Numbered from the stretch's first letter, positions 1 to 9,182 are shown. The stretch is DNA of 42,821 bases from Bacteroidales bacterium (GCA_017960885.1 JAGCYI010000165.1:1-42821); one strand, 5' to 3'. Program-made: numbers and translations. The notes: generated from the sequence alone by a model not told the origin.

Positions 1-773
1 GTGCCGCTCTTGATAAGTCCGTCAACCACTGTGGGAATCAGAAATTCGGCTTTGGGTTTCGAGATATTATCTTTCAAGAATGTTGCAAAATCGCGTTGCA
101 AATATCCGAAAAACGATGGCATAAAGCCCCAGAAATTCATCGAAACAGGCGATGATTCAGCAATTTCGGTTTTAGATTCGCCTTCGATAAAAACTATTTT
201 GCCATTTTCGCGAATAATTTTGGTGCGTTCTACCACGTCGGAAAGGTTTCCGTTGGCATCGGTGGTGCATACTCCGCGCGAAACTGTGCCGTAATCTGAA
301 AGTGTGTTGGTAACAGGATAGCCCACCATACAATATTTGTCTTGATCGGTATCTTTCAATGTTGCAAAATACTCACAGATAGTTTGATAAGCCTCTTTGC
401 CATAAAAATCGTCGGCGTTGATAACGGCAAACGGCTCTTTGATGGCGTTGCGGGCGGCGAGTATTGCGTGACCTGTTCCCCACGGCTTTTCACGGTCGGC
501 GGGAAGGGTGAATCCTTCGGGCAGGTCGTCCTTATCTTGGAAAACATATTCGGCTGTCAAATGCTTGCGCACGTTGGGAAGCACGAGTTCGCAGAAATCT
601 TTTTCAATATCGCGGCGGATAACAAAAACCACCTTGCCGAAACCTGCGCGTGCGGCGTCGAAAGCCGAATACTGCAGGATAGTCTGTCCAGAAGGGCCGA
701 GCTTGTCAATCTGTTTCAAACCGCCGTAGCGGCTGCCCATTCCGGCTGCTAATACTAAAAGTGTTGGTTTCAT
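1..773 (-). CDS. Sugar-phosphate nucleotidyltransferase, 3' end outside window
   Basis: Translating the minus strand from an ATG at 773 gives an open frame of 257 residues that runs off the left edge, so the C-terminus is missing. The N-terminus has the nucleotide-binding signature of GT-A-fold nucleotidyltransferases, LAAGMGSRYGGLKQ at residues 8-21. A metal-binding-type NADDFYG motif follows at about residue 116. These support transfer of a nucleotidyl group to a sugar phosphate in the cytoplasm. The exact sugar cannot be read from the sequence. This family is common in Bacteroidota, where members are often annotated simply as nucleotidyltransferase. A TATCTTTG element sits about 30 bases upstream of the start. 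The gene is divergent from the peptide transporter. Confidence 0.85.
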   Translation of the reverse strand, partial: MKPTLLVLAAGMGSRYGGLKQIDKLGPSGQTILQYSAFDAARAGFGKVVFVIRRDIEKDFCELVLPNVRKHLTAEYVFQDKDDLPEGFTLPADREKPWGTGHAILAARNAIKEPFAVINADDFYGKEAYQTICEYFATLKDTDQDKYCMVGYPVTNTLSDYGTVSRGVCTTDANGNLSDVVERTKIIRENGKIVFIEGESKTEIAESSPVSMNFWGFMPSFFGYLQRDFATFLKDNISKPKAEFLIPTVVDGLIKSG

Positions 774-801
774 CTATTCTAGTCTTAAAATTTATATGAT
801 G

Positions 802-809
802 CAAAGATA
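802..809 (-). promoter_or_regulatory. Candidate -7 box for the nucleotidyltransferase gene
   Basis: The minus strand reads TATCTTTG, an exact match to the Bacteroidales -7 consensus TAnnTTTG. It would place the transcription start about 25 bases upstream of the ATG at 773. No clear TTTG -33 element lies about 20 bases further upstream, so the call rests on one box. Confidence 0.35.
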
Positions 810-871
810 CATTTTTTATGCGCTAATACGTATTTTTTTGCGGCAAAGATTTTAAAAAAAATGATTTTTAA

Positions 872-879
872 TAATTTTG
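872..879 (+). promoter_or_regulatory. Candidate -7 box for the peptide transporter operon
   Basis: TAATTTTG matches TAnnTTTG and lies 41 bases before the preferred ATG at 921. It falls inside the longer possible reading frame from 861, which argues against that upstream start. The -33 region is only T-rich, without a clean TTTG at the right spacing. Confidence 0.35.
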
Positions 880-920
880 CACCGATTATATCAACATTAA
901 AAAGAAAAAAAAATAATATA

Positions 921-2534
921 ATGAGCAGTAGCAGACACCCGAAAGGACTTTACCTTTTGTTTGTAACCGAAATGGCAGAGCGATTCAGCTATTACGGTAT
1001 GAGAGCATTGTTTGTGCTCTACCTTGTTGCAGCCTTCTTCACCAACGAGAGGGCTTCTGAAATTTACGGTTCTTACACCGGACTGGTTTATCTTACACCC
1101 CTTTTGGGCGGATACATAGCCGACCGCTATTGGGGCAACCGCCGCTCCATCATCTTTGGCGGATTAATCATGGCTGTGGGACAATTCATGATGTTTGCCT
1201 CGGCTTGCTTTGTAAATCAGTCGATTATGACCAAAAACGGTCCTATCGACCCAAATATCGACAACGGTCTTTCGCTCTTTCTGATGTTCACCGGCTTGGT
1301 TTGCCTCATCTTCGGAAACGGCTTTTTCAAACCCAACATCTCCACCATGGTGGGCGACCTCTACGAAAAAACCGACAGCCGCAAAGACTCAGCTTTCACC
1401 ATCTTCTACATGGGTATCAACGTGGGAGCGTTTATCGCGCCGCTTATCTGCGGTTCGGTTGGCGAAGGCGACTGGACCAACCCCGGCAACTTCAAATGGG
1501 GATTCTTCTGCGCCGGCGTGGCAATGATAGTCTCGATACTTGTTTTCTGGTTTTTCAAAGACAAATACCTTAAAACTCCCGACGGATTGCAAATAGGACT
1601 TCCGCCCGCACAGAGCGAACTCCGTCACGCCAAAGACGAACTTGCTCACCAAGAGGCAGTTGCGCACCATCAAGACAAAGAAGAAGTTAAAAACTCACCG
1701 TTCCGTCTTTGGGGATGCATTCTCGGTGCAGCGGTAATGTTTGTGCTATTCTCCTTAGGTTCAGAAAGTTTCAACGACTATATATCAGCCGCCATCTACG
1801 CTATCTCGTTGGCTCTGCCGATATTCATCATCACCGACCGCGGACTCACCAAAGACGAAAAAAGCCGCATCGGAGTTATCTACATCATAGCAGTGTTTGT
1901 GATATTCTTCTGGAGCGCGTTTGAGCAGGCTGGTTCGTCGCTCACATTGTTTGCCGACCAGCAGACCGACCGCACCATTGGCGACTGGACAATGCCCACC
2001 ACTTGGTTTCAATCTATCAACCCGATTGTAGTGGTATGTTTCGCACCTCTTATGGCTATGCTCTGGCAGTTTTTGGCAAAGAAGAAACTCGAACCGTTCT
2101 CACCTGCAAAACAGGCTATCGGCCTTTTGCTACTCTCTGTGGGCTACATAGTTATAGCATTTGGAACCAAAGGCGTGGAAGGCAATATGAAAGTTTCGAT
2201 GTGGTGGCTGTTTGCACTCTACTTCTTGCACACCATTGGCGAGTTAAGCCTCTCACCCATTGGACTTTCAATGGTAAACAAACTATCTCCGGCACGTTTG
2301 GCGTCGCTGCTGATGGGCGTATGGTTTATGAGCAACGCCGCATCAAACATTATGGCTGGAAAATTAGCGACATTGCTTCCTGGCGCAAATGGCGAGGCTA
2401 AGTCGTTCCTCGGATTTGAAATTTCTAACCTTACAGAATTCTTCACACTCTTTGCAGTGATGGCAGGCGCGGCTTCTATTTTGTTGTTCGCCCTCTGTCC
2501 TCTGTTGAAAAAGATGATGAAAGGTGTTCAATAA
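921..2534 (+). CDS. Peptide MFS transporter, POT/PTR family
   Basis: The product is a polytopic inner-membrane protein of 537 residues with many hydrophobic helices. It carries the proton-dependent oligopeptide transporter signature near its N-terminus (EMAERFSYYGMRALFVLYL), followed by LLGGYIADRYWG and GNGFFKPNIS, all typical of POT/PTR symporters. The inferred role is proton-coupled uptake of di- and tripeptides. The frame is open from 861, but the ATG at 921 is preferred: it gives the usual family N-terminus, it follows an A-rich stretch, and the 861 start would lie upstream of a probable -7 box. Only 9 bases separate the stop from the following metallophosphoesterase gene, so the two are probably cotranscribed. 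Confidence 0.9.
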   Translation: MSSSRHPKGLYLLFVTEMAERFSYYGMRALFVLYLVAAFFTNERASEIYGSYTGLVYLTPLLGGYIADRYWGNRRSIIFGGLIMAVGQFMMFASACFVNQSIMTKNGPIDPNIDNGLSLFLMFTGLVCLIFGNGFFKPNISTMVGDLYEKTDSRKDSAFTIFYMGINVGAFIAPLICGSVGEGDWTNPGNFKWGFFCAGVAMIVSILVFWFFKDKYLKTPDGLQIGLPPAQSELRHAKDELAHQEAVAHHQDKEEVKNSPFRLWGCILGAAVMFVLFSLGSESFNDYISAAIYAISLALPIFIITDRGLTKDEKSRIGVIYIIAVFVIFFWSAFEQAGSSLTLFADQQTDRTIGDWTMPTTWFQSINPIVVVCFAPLMAMLWQFLAKKKLEPFSPAKQAIGLLLLSVGYIVIAFGTKGVEGNMKVSMWWLFALYFLHTIGELSLSPIGLSMVNKLSPARLASLLMGVWFMSNAASNIMAGKLATLLPGANGEAKSFLGFEISNLTEFFTLFAVMAGAASILLFALCPLLKKMMKGVQ

Positions 2535-2543
2535 CAAATAATT

Positions 2544-3695
2544 ATGCGTAGTATGCCATTCTTTATCTTGTTTTTTGTAGCGCTCTTTTTTGGAGCAATC
2601 ATTTATATCTATATGCGTATGCGTTGCGCCATGCCACCGCACAACACCGTATGGGGCGTGGCTGCGCGTATATTATATATAGTGTTGTGCGCATGTTTCT
2701 TTGTGGGATTCGCACTTCAACGAAACCACATGGTGCTTTCGCAGCCGTTTACCCTCACGGGCAACTGGATGCTCGCTGCAGCATTATACCTGTTTCTGAT
2801 ATTCTTTGTGATAGACTTGGCAAGAATTGTAAACTCATTTACCTTCAAGGCAGAATGGCTTACATTTAGATACCGTCCCGGCGACACCAAGGCAGAATTT
2901 TTTGCCACCGTCGTGGGAATAGTATGCGCATTGATACTCATTATAGGATATTTCAACGCCCACAACCCCACACGCCGGGAAATCACCCTGAAAACCGAAA
3001 AGAACATCGAGCGTGGTTTCAAATTCATATTAATCAGTGATGTACACCTGGGAATGGTAAACAGCGACAAGTTTTTCAACACACTTGCCAACCGTATCAA
3101 CGCCGAAGACGCTGATTTTGTGGTAATTGCAGGCGACTTTTTTGACGGCGACCCGCAGCCGGTGCTTTACAGTCACGCCGACTCGATACTCCGCACAATT
3201 AAAACACGCTACGGAATCTACGCTGTAAACGGCAATCACGAATGGATTGGCAATGCCAATATTGCCGACGAATTTCTTGTAAACAACGGCGTTACGGTGC
3301 TGCGCGATTCATCGGCACGTTTGCCCCTCGGAGTTACAATTGTGGGTCGCGAAGACCGCTCAGCACGAATTGACTTCAAATTAGGCGGTCGCAAGCAATT
3401 GGCAAAAATTGTAGAAAACCTCAACCGCAACGACTACTCCATCGTTATCGACCATCAGCCATACCATCTTGAAGAAGCCGAGCAAAATAACATCGACCTT
3501 CAGCTTTCGGGACACACCCACCACGGACAGCTCTGGCCATTGAACTTCCTCACATCGCACATCTACGAATGTTCGTTTGGACAGCACCGCCGCGGCAACA
3601 CGCAATACTACGTTTCAGCCGGCTACGGCACCTGGGGACCTCCCATCCGTACCACATGCCGCCCCGAGATGGTGGTGATTAATGTGGAGAAATAA
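2544..3695 (+). CDS. Membrane-anchored metallophosphoesterase
   Basis: The 383-residue product starts with about four hydrophobic helices (near residues 5-25, 39-58, 73-95 and 121-137). A calcineurin-like phosphoesterase domain follows. The metal-binding motifs are visible in order: SDVHLG with D166 and H168, GD at 197-198, NGNHE at 229-233 and GHTHHG at 323-328. This is the arrangement of the YkuE/YaeI-like membrane metallophosphoesterases, some of which act on phospholipid or lipid-linked substrates. The substrate here is unknown. The domain order does not show which side of the membrane the catalytic domain occupies. It sits 9 bases after the peptide transporter and probably shares its transcript. 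Confidence 0.85.
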   Translation: MRSMPFFILFFVALFFGAIIYIYMRMRCAMPPHNTVWGVAARILYIVLCACFFVGFALQRNHMVLSQPFTLTGNWMLAAALYLFLIFFVIDLARIVNSFTFKAEWLTFRYRPGDTKAEFFATVVGIVCALILIIGYFNAHNPTRREITLKTEKNIERGFKFILISDVHLGMVNSDKFFNTLANRINAEDADFVVIAGDFFDGDPQPVLYSHADSILRTIKTRYGIYAVNGNHEWIGNANIADEFLVNNGVTVLRDSSARLPLGVTIVGREDRSARIDFKLGGRKQLAKIVENLNRNDYSIVIDHQPYHLEEAEQNNIDLQLSGHTHHGQLWPLNFLTSHIYECSFGQHRRGNTQYYVSAGYGTWGPPIRTTCRPEMVVINVEK

Positions 3696-3951
3696 AATTC
3701 CCTCTCCACGTATCTTTTTTATCATTTTTACGTTTAATATTATGAATTAAAACCTAAACCTATGCCTGTTCAAAAAAGAATATTATTATATACAAATTGT
3801 AACGTTTGCATTATAGACGAAACAAAAAAACATAAACACCTTAGTTTTTACAGTTCGCCACCGTGAATATTCCTACAAAGAGATTCTTTTATATTCTCAA
3901 AATGTAAACAATTAAATACCAACAAATAATTCTGAAAAAACTATCAACAAA
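3696..3951. other. AT-rich intergenic gap, nothing identified
   Basis: These 256 bases separate the metallophosphoesterase gene from the secreted BspA-like gene. No tRNA, strong hairpin or clean TAnnTTTG promoter was found. A promoter for the downstream gene must lie here, but I cannot place it. Confidence 0.5.
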
Positions 3952-5937
3952 ATGAAAAAAACAATATTACTAATATTATTTGCCGTGCTAATGGCGGCAC
4001 AAGGCAAAGCATGGATAGCTTACAACGACTACGCACTTTCGTTACAAATAGTGTATAACGTAGGAAATCCAAACGCGAGTGTAGTTATAATAAAAGGCAA
4101 TAACACAAAAACCGAGGTAACAATTCCTGAAACTTATACTATAGACGGAAATACATATAACATCACAGAAATTACTAACGATGATGGGGAACCAGCTGCA
4201 GAAAAAGTAAAAACTCTCATCATTCCGGCATCAGTAAAGAAAGTTGGAGTTGTATCATACGACTGCCCAAACCTCGAAAATGTTATTATACTTGGTGATG
4301 AGCTCGACATAACAAAATATGCATTCGACGGATGCAAAAACCTAAAATACAACGTATACGACAATGGTTTTTACATAGGAGACAATTCAAATCCTTACAA
4401 ATGCCTTATCAAATCCAAAGACAACGGTATAATAAAAGTTAAAAAGGTTATAGAGGGACAAGAAATTGAGGTTGAAGTCAACAATATTCAAGATATTGAG
4501 ATACACAAAGACTGCAAAATTATTGCGGAATTTGCAATAGCAAGTGATAATATACAAACATTAATACTTCCCCAATCAGTAGCTTGTTTAGGCAAATATG
4601 CATTACCTACATGGTGCGATACACTCATAGTGGAACGATACGGAAATAAACCTGACTTAACAGACGCAGGTTCACCTATTGCAAAAATAATTAAAAGAGG
4701 TGAAGATTTTCAACACGTTATTTCGTATCACACTTTCAAAGATTCCAAAGTTTTCAACTACATACCACCCAAAAACTTTATCACTGGCACCAATATTGTC
4801 TTTACTACAAAAAATAAAACATACGTTAATAAAGGGGCAACAATTACAACCCCCAAAGGCTATGATTTCGAATCATTGAATACCAGTTTGTCAAATATTG
4901 AAAGCGATGACAATATTGTAGTATCTAAACTTTTATCACACAGCGACATATCCATATCTTTAGCCCAAAAAACCTACTCATATACAGGCGACTTTATAGA
5001 ACCCGAAGTTATAATAAAAGACAAAGGCAAAGTGCTAAGGTACGACAAAGACTACGTTATAATTCAGTATTCAAATAATCGCATAGTCACCACTGACGCA
5101 CGAATATTAATTAGGGGAAACGTTAGATACGGTTACACTGGTGATACAACAATAACCTTCACCATAAACAAAGCGACCCCGACAATACAGCCGCCAATTC
5201 CGATTGAAGGGCTGGTTTATAATGGATATAACCAAGATCTATTCACATACGGCTCTACTAATATAGGTTCACTAAAATATAGTTTAGACGGGGAAAACTG
5301 GAATTCAACTATTCAACCAAAATTATTATCTGGAGAATATACTGTATATTACACCCTATCAAATGACCCCAACATCAACATTCCAGAAGTGCAGTCTATC
5401 AAATGCACCATCGCCAAAGCAACACCAAAAATCACTCCGCCCACACCTATTGAAGGACTTGTTTATAATGGAGATAATCAAAAACTATTCACAAAAGGCT
5501 CTACTGATATCGGTACGATGGTATATAGTTTTAGTTTAGACAGTGAAATCTGGGTTACTGAATATTTGGCATCGATAGAAGCATGCGAATACATAATATA
5601 TTACAAACTAAAAAACGACCCCAACATCAACATTCCAGAAGTGCAGTCTATCAAATGTACCATCGCCACTGCTAACGGGAACAATAACAACAACGGAAAC
5701 CCCTCTACCCCTGTCAGCGAGATTTCTTCTAACAATGGCAGCGCAAAAGTCTGGTCATACAACCACACTTTGTATATCGAATCTGCTGCCGACACCAAAT
5801 ACAAAATCTTAGACCTCAACGGCCGTACAATAGCAACTTCAACAACAAAATCAACCAAGGAAGAAATCCAACTCAACCACAACGGAATAGTGATAGTACT
5901 TATCGATGGCAAAGCCTTCAAAGTATCTGTCAACTAA
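3952..5937 (+). CDS. Secreted BspA-like leucine-rich-repeat protein with T9SS-type C-terminal tail
   Basis: The 661-residue product has a signal peptide (MKKTILLILFAVLMAAQGKA). Residues about 50-235 resemble BspA-type LRR segments, such as VKTLIIPASVKKVGV and IQTLILPQSVACLGKYAL. Residues about 325-405 look like a bacterial Ig-like/MBG-type domain (YSYTGDFIEPEVIIKDKGK). Two tandem modules of about 84 residues follow, each with TPIEGLVYNG-like and DPNINIPEVQSIKCTIA segments. The last 65 residues (KVWSYNHTLYIES, ILDLNGRTI, GIVIVLIDGKAFKVSVN) resemble the type A sorting domain of the type IX secretion system. It is therefore probably an exported surface or secreted protein. Its ligand cannot be inferred. 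A strong terminator follows. Confidence 0.75.
   Translation: MKKTILLILFAVLMAAQGKAWIAYNDYALSLQIVYNVGNPNASVVIIKGNNTKTEVTIPETYTIDGNTYNITEITNDDGEPAAEKVKTLIIPASVKKVGVVSYDCPNLENVIILGDELDITKYAFDGCKNLKYNVYDNGFYIGDNSNPYKCLIKSKDNGIIKVKKVIEGQEIEVEVNNIQDIEIHKDCKIIAEFAIASDNIQTLILPQSVACLGKYALPTWCDTLIVERYGNKPDLTDAGSPIAKIIKRGEDFQHVISYHTFKDSKVFNYIPPKNFITGTNIVFTTKNKTYVNKGATITTPKGYDFESLNTSLSNIESDDNIVVSKLLSHSDISISLAQKTYSYTGDFIEPEVIIKDKGKVLRYDKDYVIIQYSNNRIVTTDARILIRGNVRYGYTGDTTITFTINKATPTIQPPIPIEGLVYNGYNQDLFTYGSTNIGSLKYSLDGENWNSTIQPKLLSGEYTVYYTLSNDPNINIPEVQSIKCTIAKATPKITPPTPIEGLVYNGDNQKLFTKGSTDIGTMVYSFSLDSEIWVTEYLASIEACEYIIYYKLKNDPNINIPEVQSIKCTIATANGNNNNNGNPSTPVSEISSNNGSAKVWSYNHTLYIESAADTKYKILDLNGRTIATSTTKSTKEEIQLNHNGIVIVLIDGKAFKVSVN
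5365..5657 (+). repeat. Near-identical 41-base direct repeat inside the BspA-like gene
   Basis: The 41-base block at 5365-5405 recurs identically at 5617-5657, exactly 252 bases (84 codons) later. It encodes DPNINIPEVQSIK in both copies. The phase is preserved, so it reflects an in-frame duplication of one extracellular module. The rest of the two modules has diverged. Confidence 0.85.
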
Positions 5938-5961
5938 ACCTTAACAAACGCGAACTTTCAA

Positions 5962-6001
5962 AACGTCTGAGATGCATTTACGCATTCCAGGCGTTTTTTT
6001 T
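5962..6001 (+). terminator. Intrinsic terminator after the BspA-like gene
   Basis: AACGTCTG at 5962-5969 pairs with CAGGCGTT at 5988-5995, with one G-U pair. An inner ATGC/GCAT stem extends the hairpin. A run of T follows directly to 6001. Confidence 0.75.
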
Positions 6002-6057
6002 ACCATAAAAAAAACAAAAAAAATCCCAAAAACGAATACACCTTGGATTATTTTTTG

Positions 6058-6065
6058 TATATTTG
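6058..6065 (+). promoter_or_regulatory. Candidate -7 box for the CHASE4-SpoIIE gene
   Basis: TATATTTG is an exact match to TAnnTTTG and lies 46 bases before the ATG at 6112, just downstream of the preceding gene's terminator. No good -33 TTTG is visible. Confidence 0.4.
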
Positions 6066-6111
6066 AAGAGGTAAAAAAGAAAGAATTGAACTCAACCTTA
6101 TAATTAAATAT

Positions 6112-8049
6112 ATGAACTCTAAAACGGTACAATCTGGTATTTTGCGAGTGGCATTGTTAGGAGCGATAATTATGATTATTGCACTAATTCTTTATTATAT
6201 TTTTCAATACCGGCAATTAAACGCGGTACGCGAATATTCCAAGAAAGACAAGGAGATGCTTATCGACCGCATTCTAAGCGTCACCTACCACCAATACACC
6301 AACATTGTACACGACAACTCGGCATGGGACGAATGTTACCAAGCCATGTGCGAAGGCAACAAAAAATGGCTCAACGACAACATCGGATACATGCTCGACG
6401 GCTATAGTTCGGCGTGCGTGGCAATGTTCGACACTCTCGGCGTTATCAAATACATCAACTTTGCCGAAGGAATGGAGAATATCAACTTCTTCCCATTTGC
6501 AGGTCCCGACATGGGCAACCTTTTCAACGAAGAGCTTTTCCCGCATTTTTATGCGCAATTCGATGGCAAGACATTCGTATACTTTGGCACATGCTTAGTT
6601 TCTGCCGCCAAAATCAACAGCCGAAACGAAAAACCGCGCGGATATATGTTTATGGTGAAAGAGATTGCTGAAGAGGATGTTAAAGGCATGAGCATTGCAC
6701 TCGGAGGCATGTTAATGACTATTGCCAAAGACGACAACGAATATGCCGCCAAGATAGAAGAACTTAATCCTATGGCAGTTACCAACCGCGAGATGCTCGA
6801 CTACAAGAAAAAACATGTAGCTTATATGTGCTTTGCATACGAGGATATGCTTTCTAAGCAGTTGAATCAGTTTGTGCCAATATTCTTGCTCATTTCGCTA
6901 ATATGTCTCGGTATCTTCTTCTCCATTATGCTATACGTGAAGGTGAAGGTTACAAAGCCGCTCTCGCAGATTGACCAGTCGTTCAAATCAGAAAAAACCG
7001 ACAGCATCATACCTCTGAAAGCCGAAACCAACGAGTTCGGTATAATTTCAAGAATGATGGAAGACTTCTTTGAACAGAAAGACAGCCTCAAAAAACTCAA
7101 TTTGGAACTCGCTACACAGAAATCCGAGATTATGATGCAGAACGAGGCACTGCAGCAGCAGAAAGAGGAAATCCTGGTTCAAAGCGAAAATGTGAGCATG
7201 CTCAACGAACAGCTCCGCACCATCAACGACGACCTTGCGGCACAAAAACTGCTTTTGGAGATGCGAAACCACGAAATCACTGCCGCCAACAACCAGCTGA
7301 CATCCGGCATCAACTATGCAAGCCGTCTGCAAACAGCTATGGTTCAAGCCGTTGCGCCCAATTACAACATTTTCAAAAACTACTTTGTAATCTACCACCC
7401 AAAAGATATCGTAGGCGGCGACTTCTATTTCGCCAAAAAAGTTAAAAACCAGATTATTGCCGCCATGGGCGACTGCACAGGTCACGGTGTTCCGGGCGCA
7501 ATACTCGCAAGCATGGGTCTTTCGTTCTTAAACGAACTTATCAACGACTATAAAGAAACAGAAATAATGCCCGGCGACATACTCGATGCGCTGCGCACAA
7601 AAGTAACGTCGGCTCTCGGCATCGACCAAGACGGTCAGCTGCGCAACGACGGTATGGACATCGCCCTGCTGATATACAACTGCAACACACTCGAAGGTCA
7701 CTACGCAGGTGCTCAACGTCCGATGGTTTTGCTACGCAACAACGAGATCCAAACCATCAAAGGCGATTCGATGCCTATCGGACACTTTATTTTAGACAAG
7801 CAATTTTCTAACGTTGGCGTACAGCTGCAAGAAAACGACAAGATTTATCTCTATTCCGACGGCTGCACCGACCAAAACGGCGGCGAATTTAACCGCAAGA
7901 TAATGTCAAAAACCTTCAAAGACAAGATCCTCGAATTCTCAAACCTTCCGTTCGAAAACCAAAAAACAGCCCTTGAAAAATTCATCTTCGACTGGAAAGG
8001 CAACAAGATGCAGACCGACGACATCACACTACTGGCATTCGAAATTTAA
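6112..8049 (+). CDS. CHASE4-HAMP-coiled-coil SpoIIE family protein phosphatase
   Basis: The 645-residue product is an inner-membrane sensor phosphatase. A first helix lies near residues 10-31, and a second near 253-276. The extracytoplasmic region between them has the NSAWDECYQA motif (W72, D73, E74) typical of CHASE4 sensor domains. A HAMP-like linker and a long coiled coil (about 325-400) follow. The C-terminal PP2C/SpoIIE domain occupies about 420-643, with VGGDF near 434, GDCTGHGVPGA near 453, YSDGCTDQNG near 582 and a terminal DDITLLAFEI. Such proteins dephosphorylate serine or threonine on partner proteins, classically anti-sigma-factor antagonists. No such partner is encoded nearby, so the target is unknown. 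A bidirectional terminator closes the gene. Confidence 0.85.
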   Translation: MNSKTVQSGILRVALLGAIIMIIALILYYIFQYRQLNAVREYSKKDKEMLIDRILSVTYHQYTNIVHDNSAWDECYQAMCEGNKKWLNDNIGYMLDGYSSACVAMFDTLGVIKYINFAEGMENINFFPFAGPDMGNLFNEELFPHFYAQFDGKTFVYFGTCLVSAAKINSRNEKPRGYMFMVKEIAEEDVKGMSIALGGMLMTIAKDDNEYAAKIEELNPMAVTNREMLDYKKKHVAYMCFAYEDMLSKQLNQFVPIFLLISLICLGIFFSIMLYVKVKVTKPLSQIDQSFKSEKTDSIIPLKAETNEFGIISRMMEDFFEQKDSLKKLNLELATQKSEIMMQNEALQQQKEEILVQSENVSMLNEQLRTINDDLAAQKLLLEMRNHEITAANNQLTSGINYASRLQTAMVQAVAPNYNIFKNYFVIYHPKDIVGGDFYFAKKVKNQIIAAMGDCTGHGVPGAILASMGLSFLNELINDYKETEIMPGDILDALRTKVTSALGIDQDGQLRNDGMDIALLIYNCNTLEGHYAGAQRPMVLLRNNEIQTIKGDSMPIGHFILDKQFSNVGVQLQENDKIYLYSDGCTDQNGGEFNRKIMSKTFKDKILEFSNLPFENQKTALEKFIFDWKGNKMQTDDITLLAFEI

Positions 8050-8075
8050 TCAAGACTAAACACCACAAAAAATAA

Positions 8076-8104
8076 CGCCGCCCGAAATCATTTTTCGGGC
8101 GGCG
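8076..8104. terminator. Bidirectional intrinsic terminator between convergent genes
   Basis: A perfect 12-base-pair GC-rich stem, CGCCGCCCGAAA (8076-8087) with TTTCGGGCGGCG (8093-8104), closes a 5-base loop. On the minus strand it is followed by a T-rich run, and on the plus strand by a short one. It therefore serves the SPOR-protein gene best and probably the SpoIIE gene as well. Confidence 0.85.
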
Positions 8105-8129
8105 CTGTTTTGTATACGATTTAAATCTC

Positions 8130-9182
8130 TTAGTCGATCAAGTTGGCCTCTATCTGCTGAGCCTCGGTAACGTGAATCTGCTGACCATCGTTGAAGCAAA
8201 CGATGAAAGATTGTTTGAGATTCATACCCATCTCGGCTTGTTGAGCCTCCTCGTAGCTGCGGTAGCAACCAATCCAGTATTTGTAGAAACCGTCGCTCTG
8301 ACGCTCGTCGATTTTGAGATTGCCCTTATAAAGACGCTGGAGTTTTCTTGCGCTCCATTTACGCTTGTCGGCGCAAATCTGGATACGGTAAGCAAGACCT
8401 TCGTCGGGATTGTTAGATGTTACCCTGCGCTGACGTCCGGCATTCTGGAGGTTGGCAATGCGGCGCTGAGCCTCGCTAACATATTTGCCGTTGGGATACT
8501 TGCTGATGTATCTGTTGTAAGCGTCGATAGTGTTGGTGCTAACAGTAGAGTTCCAAAAAGCCTGCTCGGCAGCTGCCTCCTGGTTTTTGCGTTCTTCTTG
8601 AGTTTGAAGAAGTTTGAGAGCATTGTAGCAGTTGTCGCCGGCACTCTGGAATTTCGACTTGCACGAAGCCATGTCGGCCTTCAATGTGCTGTAAGTCTTG
8701 GTTTCGAGGTTTTTGGTGGTGAGCTTGCCGTAAGGGTTAAGTTTTGCAGAACCATCCTGAAGGTCGTTTTCTGCATCGCTCAGATAAGACTCAGCCTGGC
8801 TCTTGTCGTTCTGATAAATAAACTCGGCATTGTCGATAACCTCTTTGTATATTTCGTAAAGCGAAGTATACGATTTTTCATAAAGCTTTGCGGCTTTGAT
8901 TCTCAGAGATTTGGCCTCAGCCGATTTTTTCTCGCCCTTTTTAAGTTTGCCTTTTTTAGAGCTGTTGAGAAACTTAGAGTTTGTTTTGTCGGAAGCCTCA
9001 GCTTGTGATACGTATTTTTCACCCTTTGCAATATCGTCTTGCAGTTTTACCAACGAAGCGTTCTGCTCGTCGTTGATAAAATTAGTAAGGATGTCGAACA
9101 TATCCGAATCCTGTGCACGAAGAGCAGTCGGAAACATAAGCACAACTGCCAATAATGCTGATGGTATCAAAAGTTTTTTCAT
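8130..9182 (-). CDS. Secreted protein with helical region and C-terminal SPOR domain
   Basis: The 350-residue product has a signal peptide ending near LRAQ (residue 23). A charged, largely helical segment with a lysine-rich stretch follows. A TPR-like segment with the pattern NTIDAYNRYISKYPNGKYV lies near residues 218-237. Residues about 266-340 resemble a SPOR domain (AYRIQICADKRKWSARKL ... YKYWIGCYRSYEEAQQA). SPOR domains bind denuded glycan strands of peptidoglycan, often at division sites, so a periplasmic envelope role is likely. Whether it works in cell division cannot be told from context, because its neighbours are unrelated. The gene is monocistronic, with a -7 box upstream and a strong terminator downstream. 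Confidence 0.7.
   Translation of the reverse strand: MKKLLIPSALLAVVLMFPTALRAQDSDMFDILTNFINDEQNASLVKLQDDIAKGEKYVSQAEASDKTNSKFLNSSKKGKLKKGEKKSAEAKSLRIKAAKLYEKSYTSLYEIYKEVIDNAEFIYQNDKSQAESYLSDAENDLQDGSAKLNPYGKLTTKNLETKTYSTLKADMASCKSKFQSAGDNCYNALKLLQTQEERKNQEAAAEQAFWNSTVSTNTIDAYNRYISKYPNGKYVSEAQRRIANLQNAGRQRRVTSNNPDEGLAYRIQICADKRKWSARKLQRLYKGNLKIDERQSDGFYKYWIGCYRSYEEAQQAEMGMNLKQSFIVCFNDGQQIHVTEAQQIEANLID

Noticed and set aside
861..920. Upstream in-frame start of the peptide transporter
   Set aside because: The extra 20 residues are Lys/Asn-rich, and the TAATTTTG promoter element lies downstream of that start.
8172..9008. Plus-strand reading frame of 278 codons opposite the SPOR-protein gene
   Set aside because: The minus-strand frame has a signal peptide, SPOR-type domain, promoter and terminator. 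The opposite frame has none of these.
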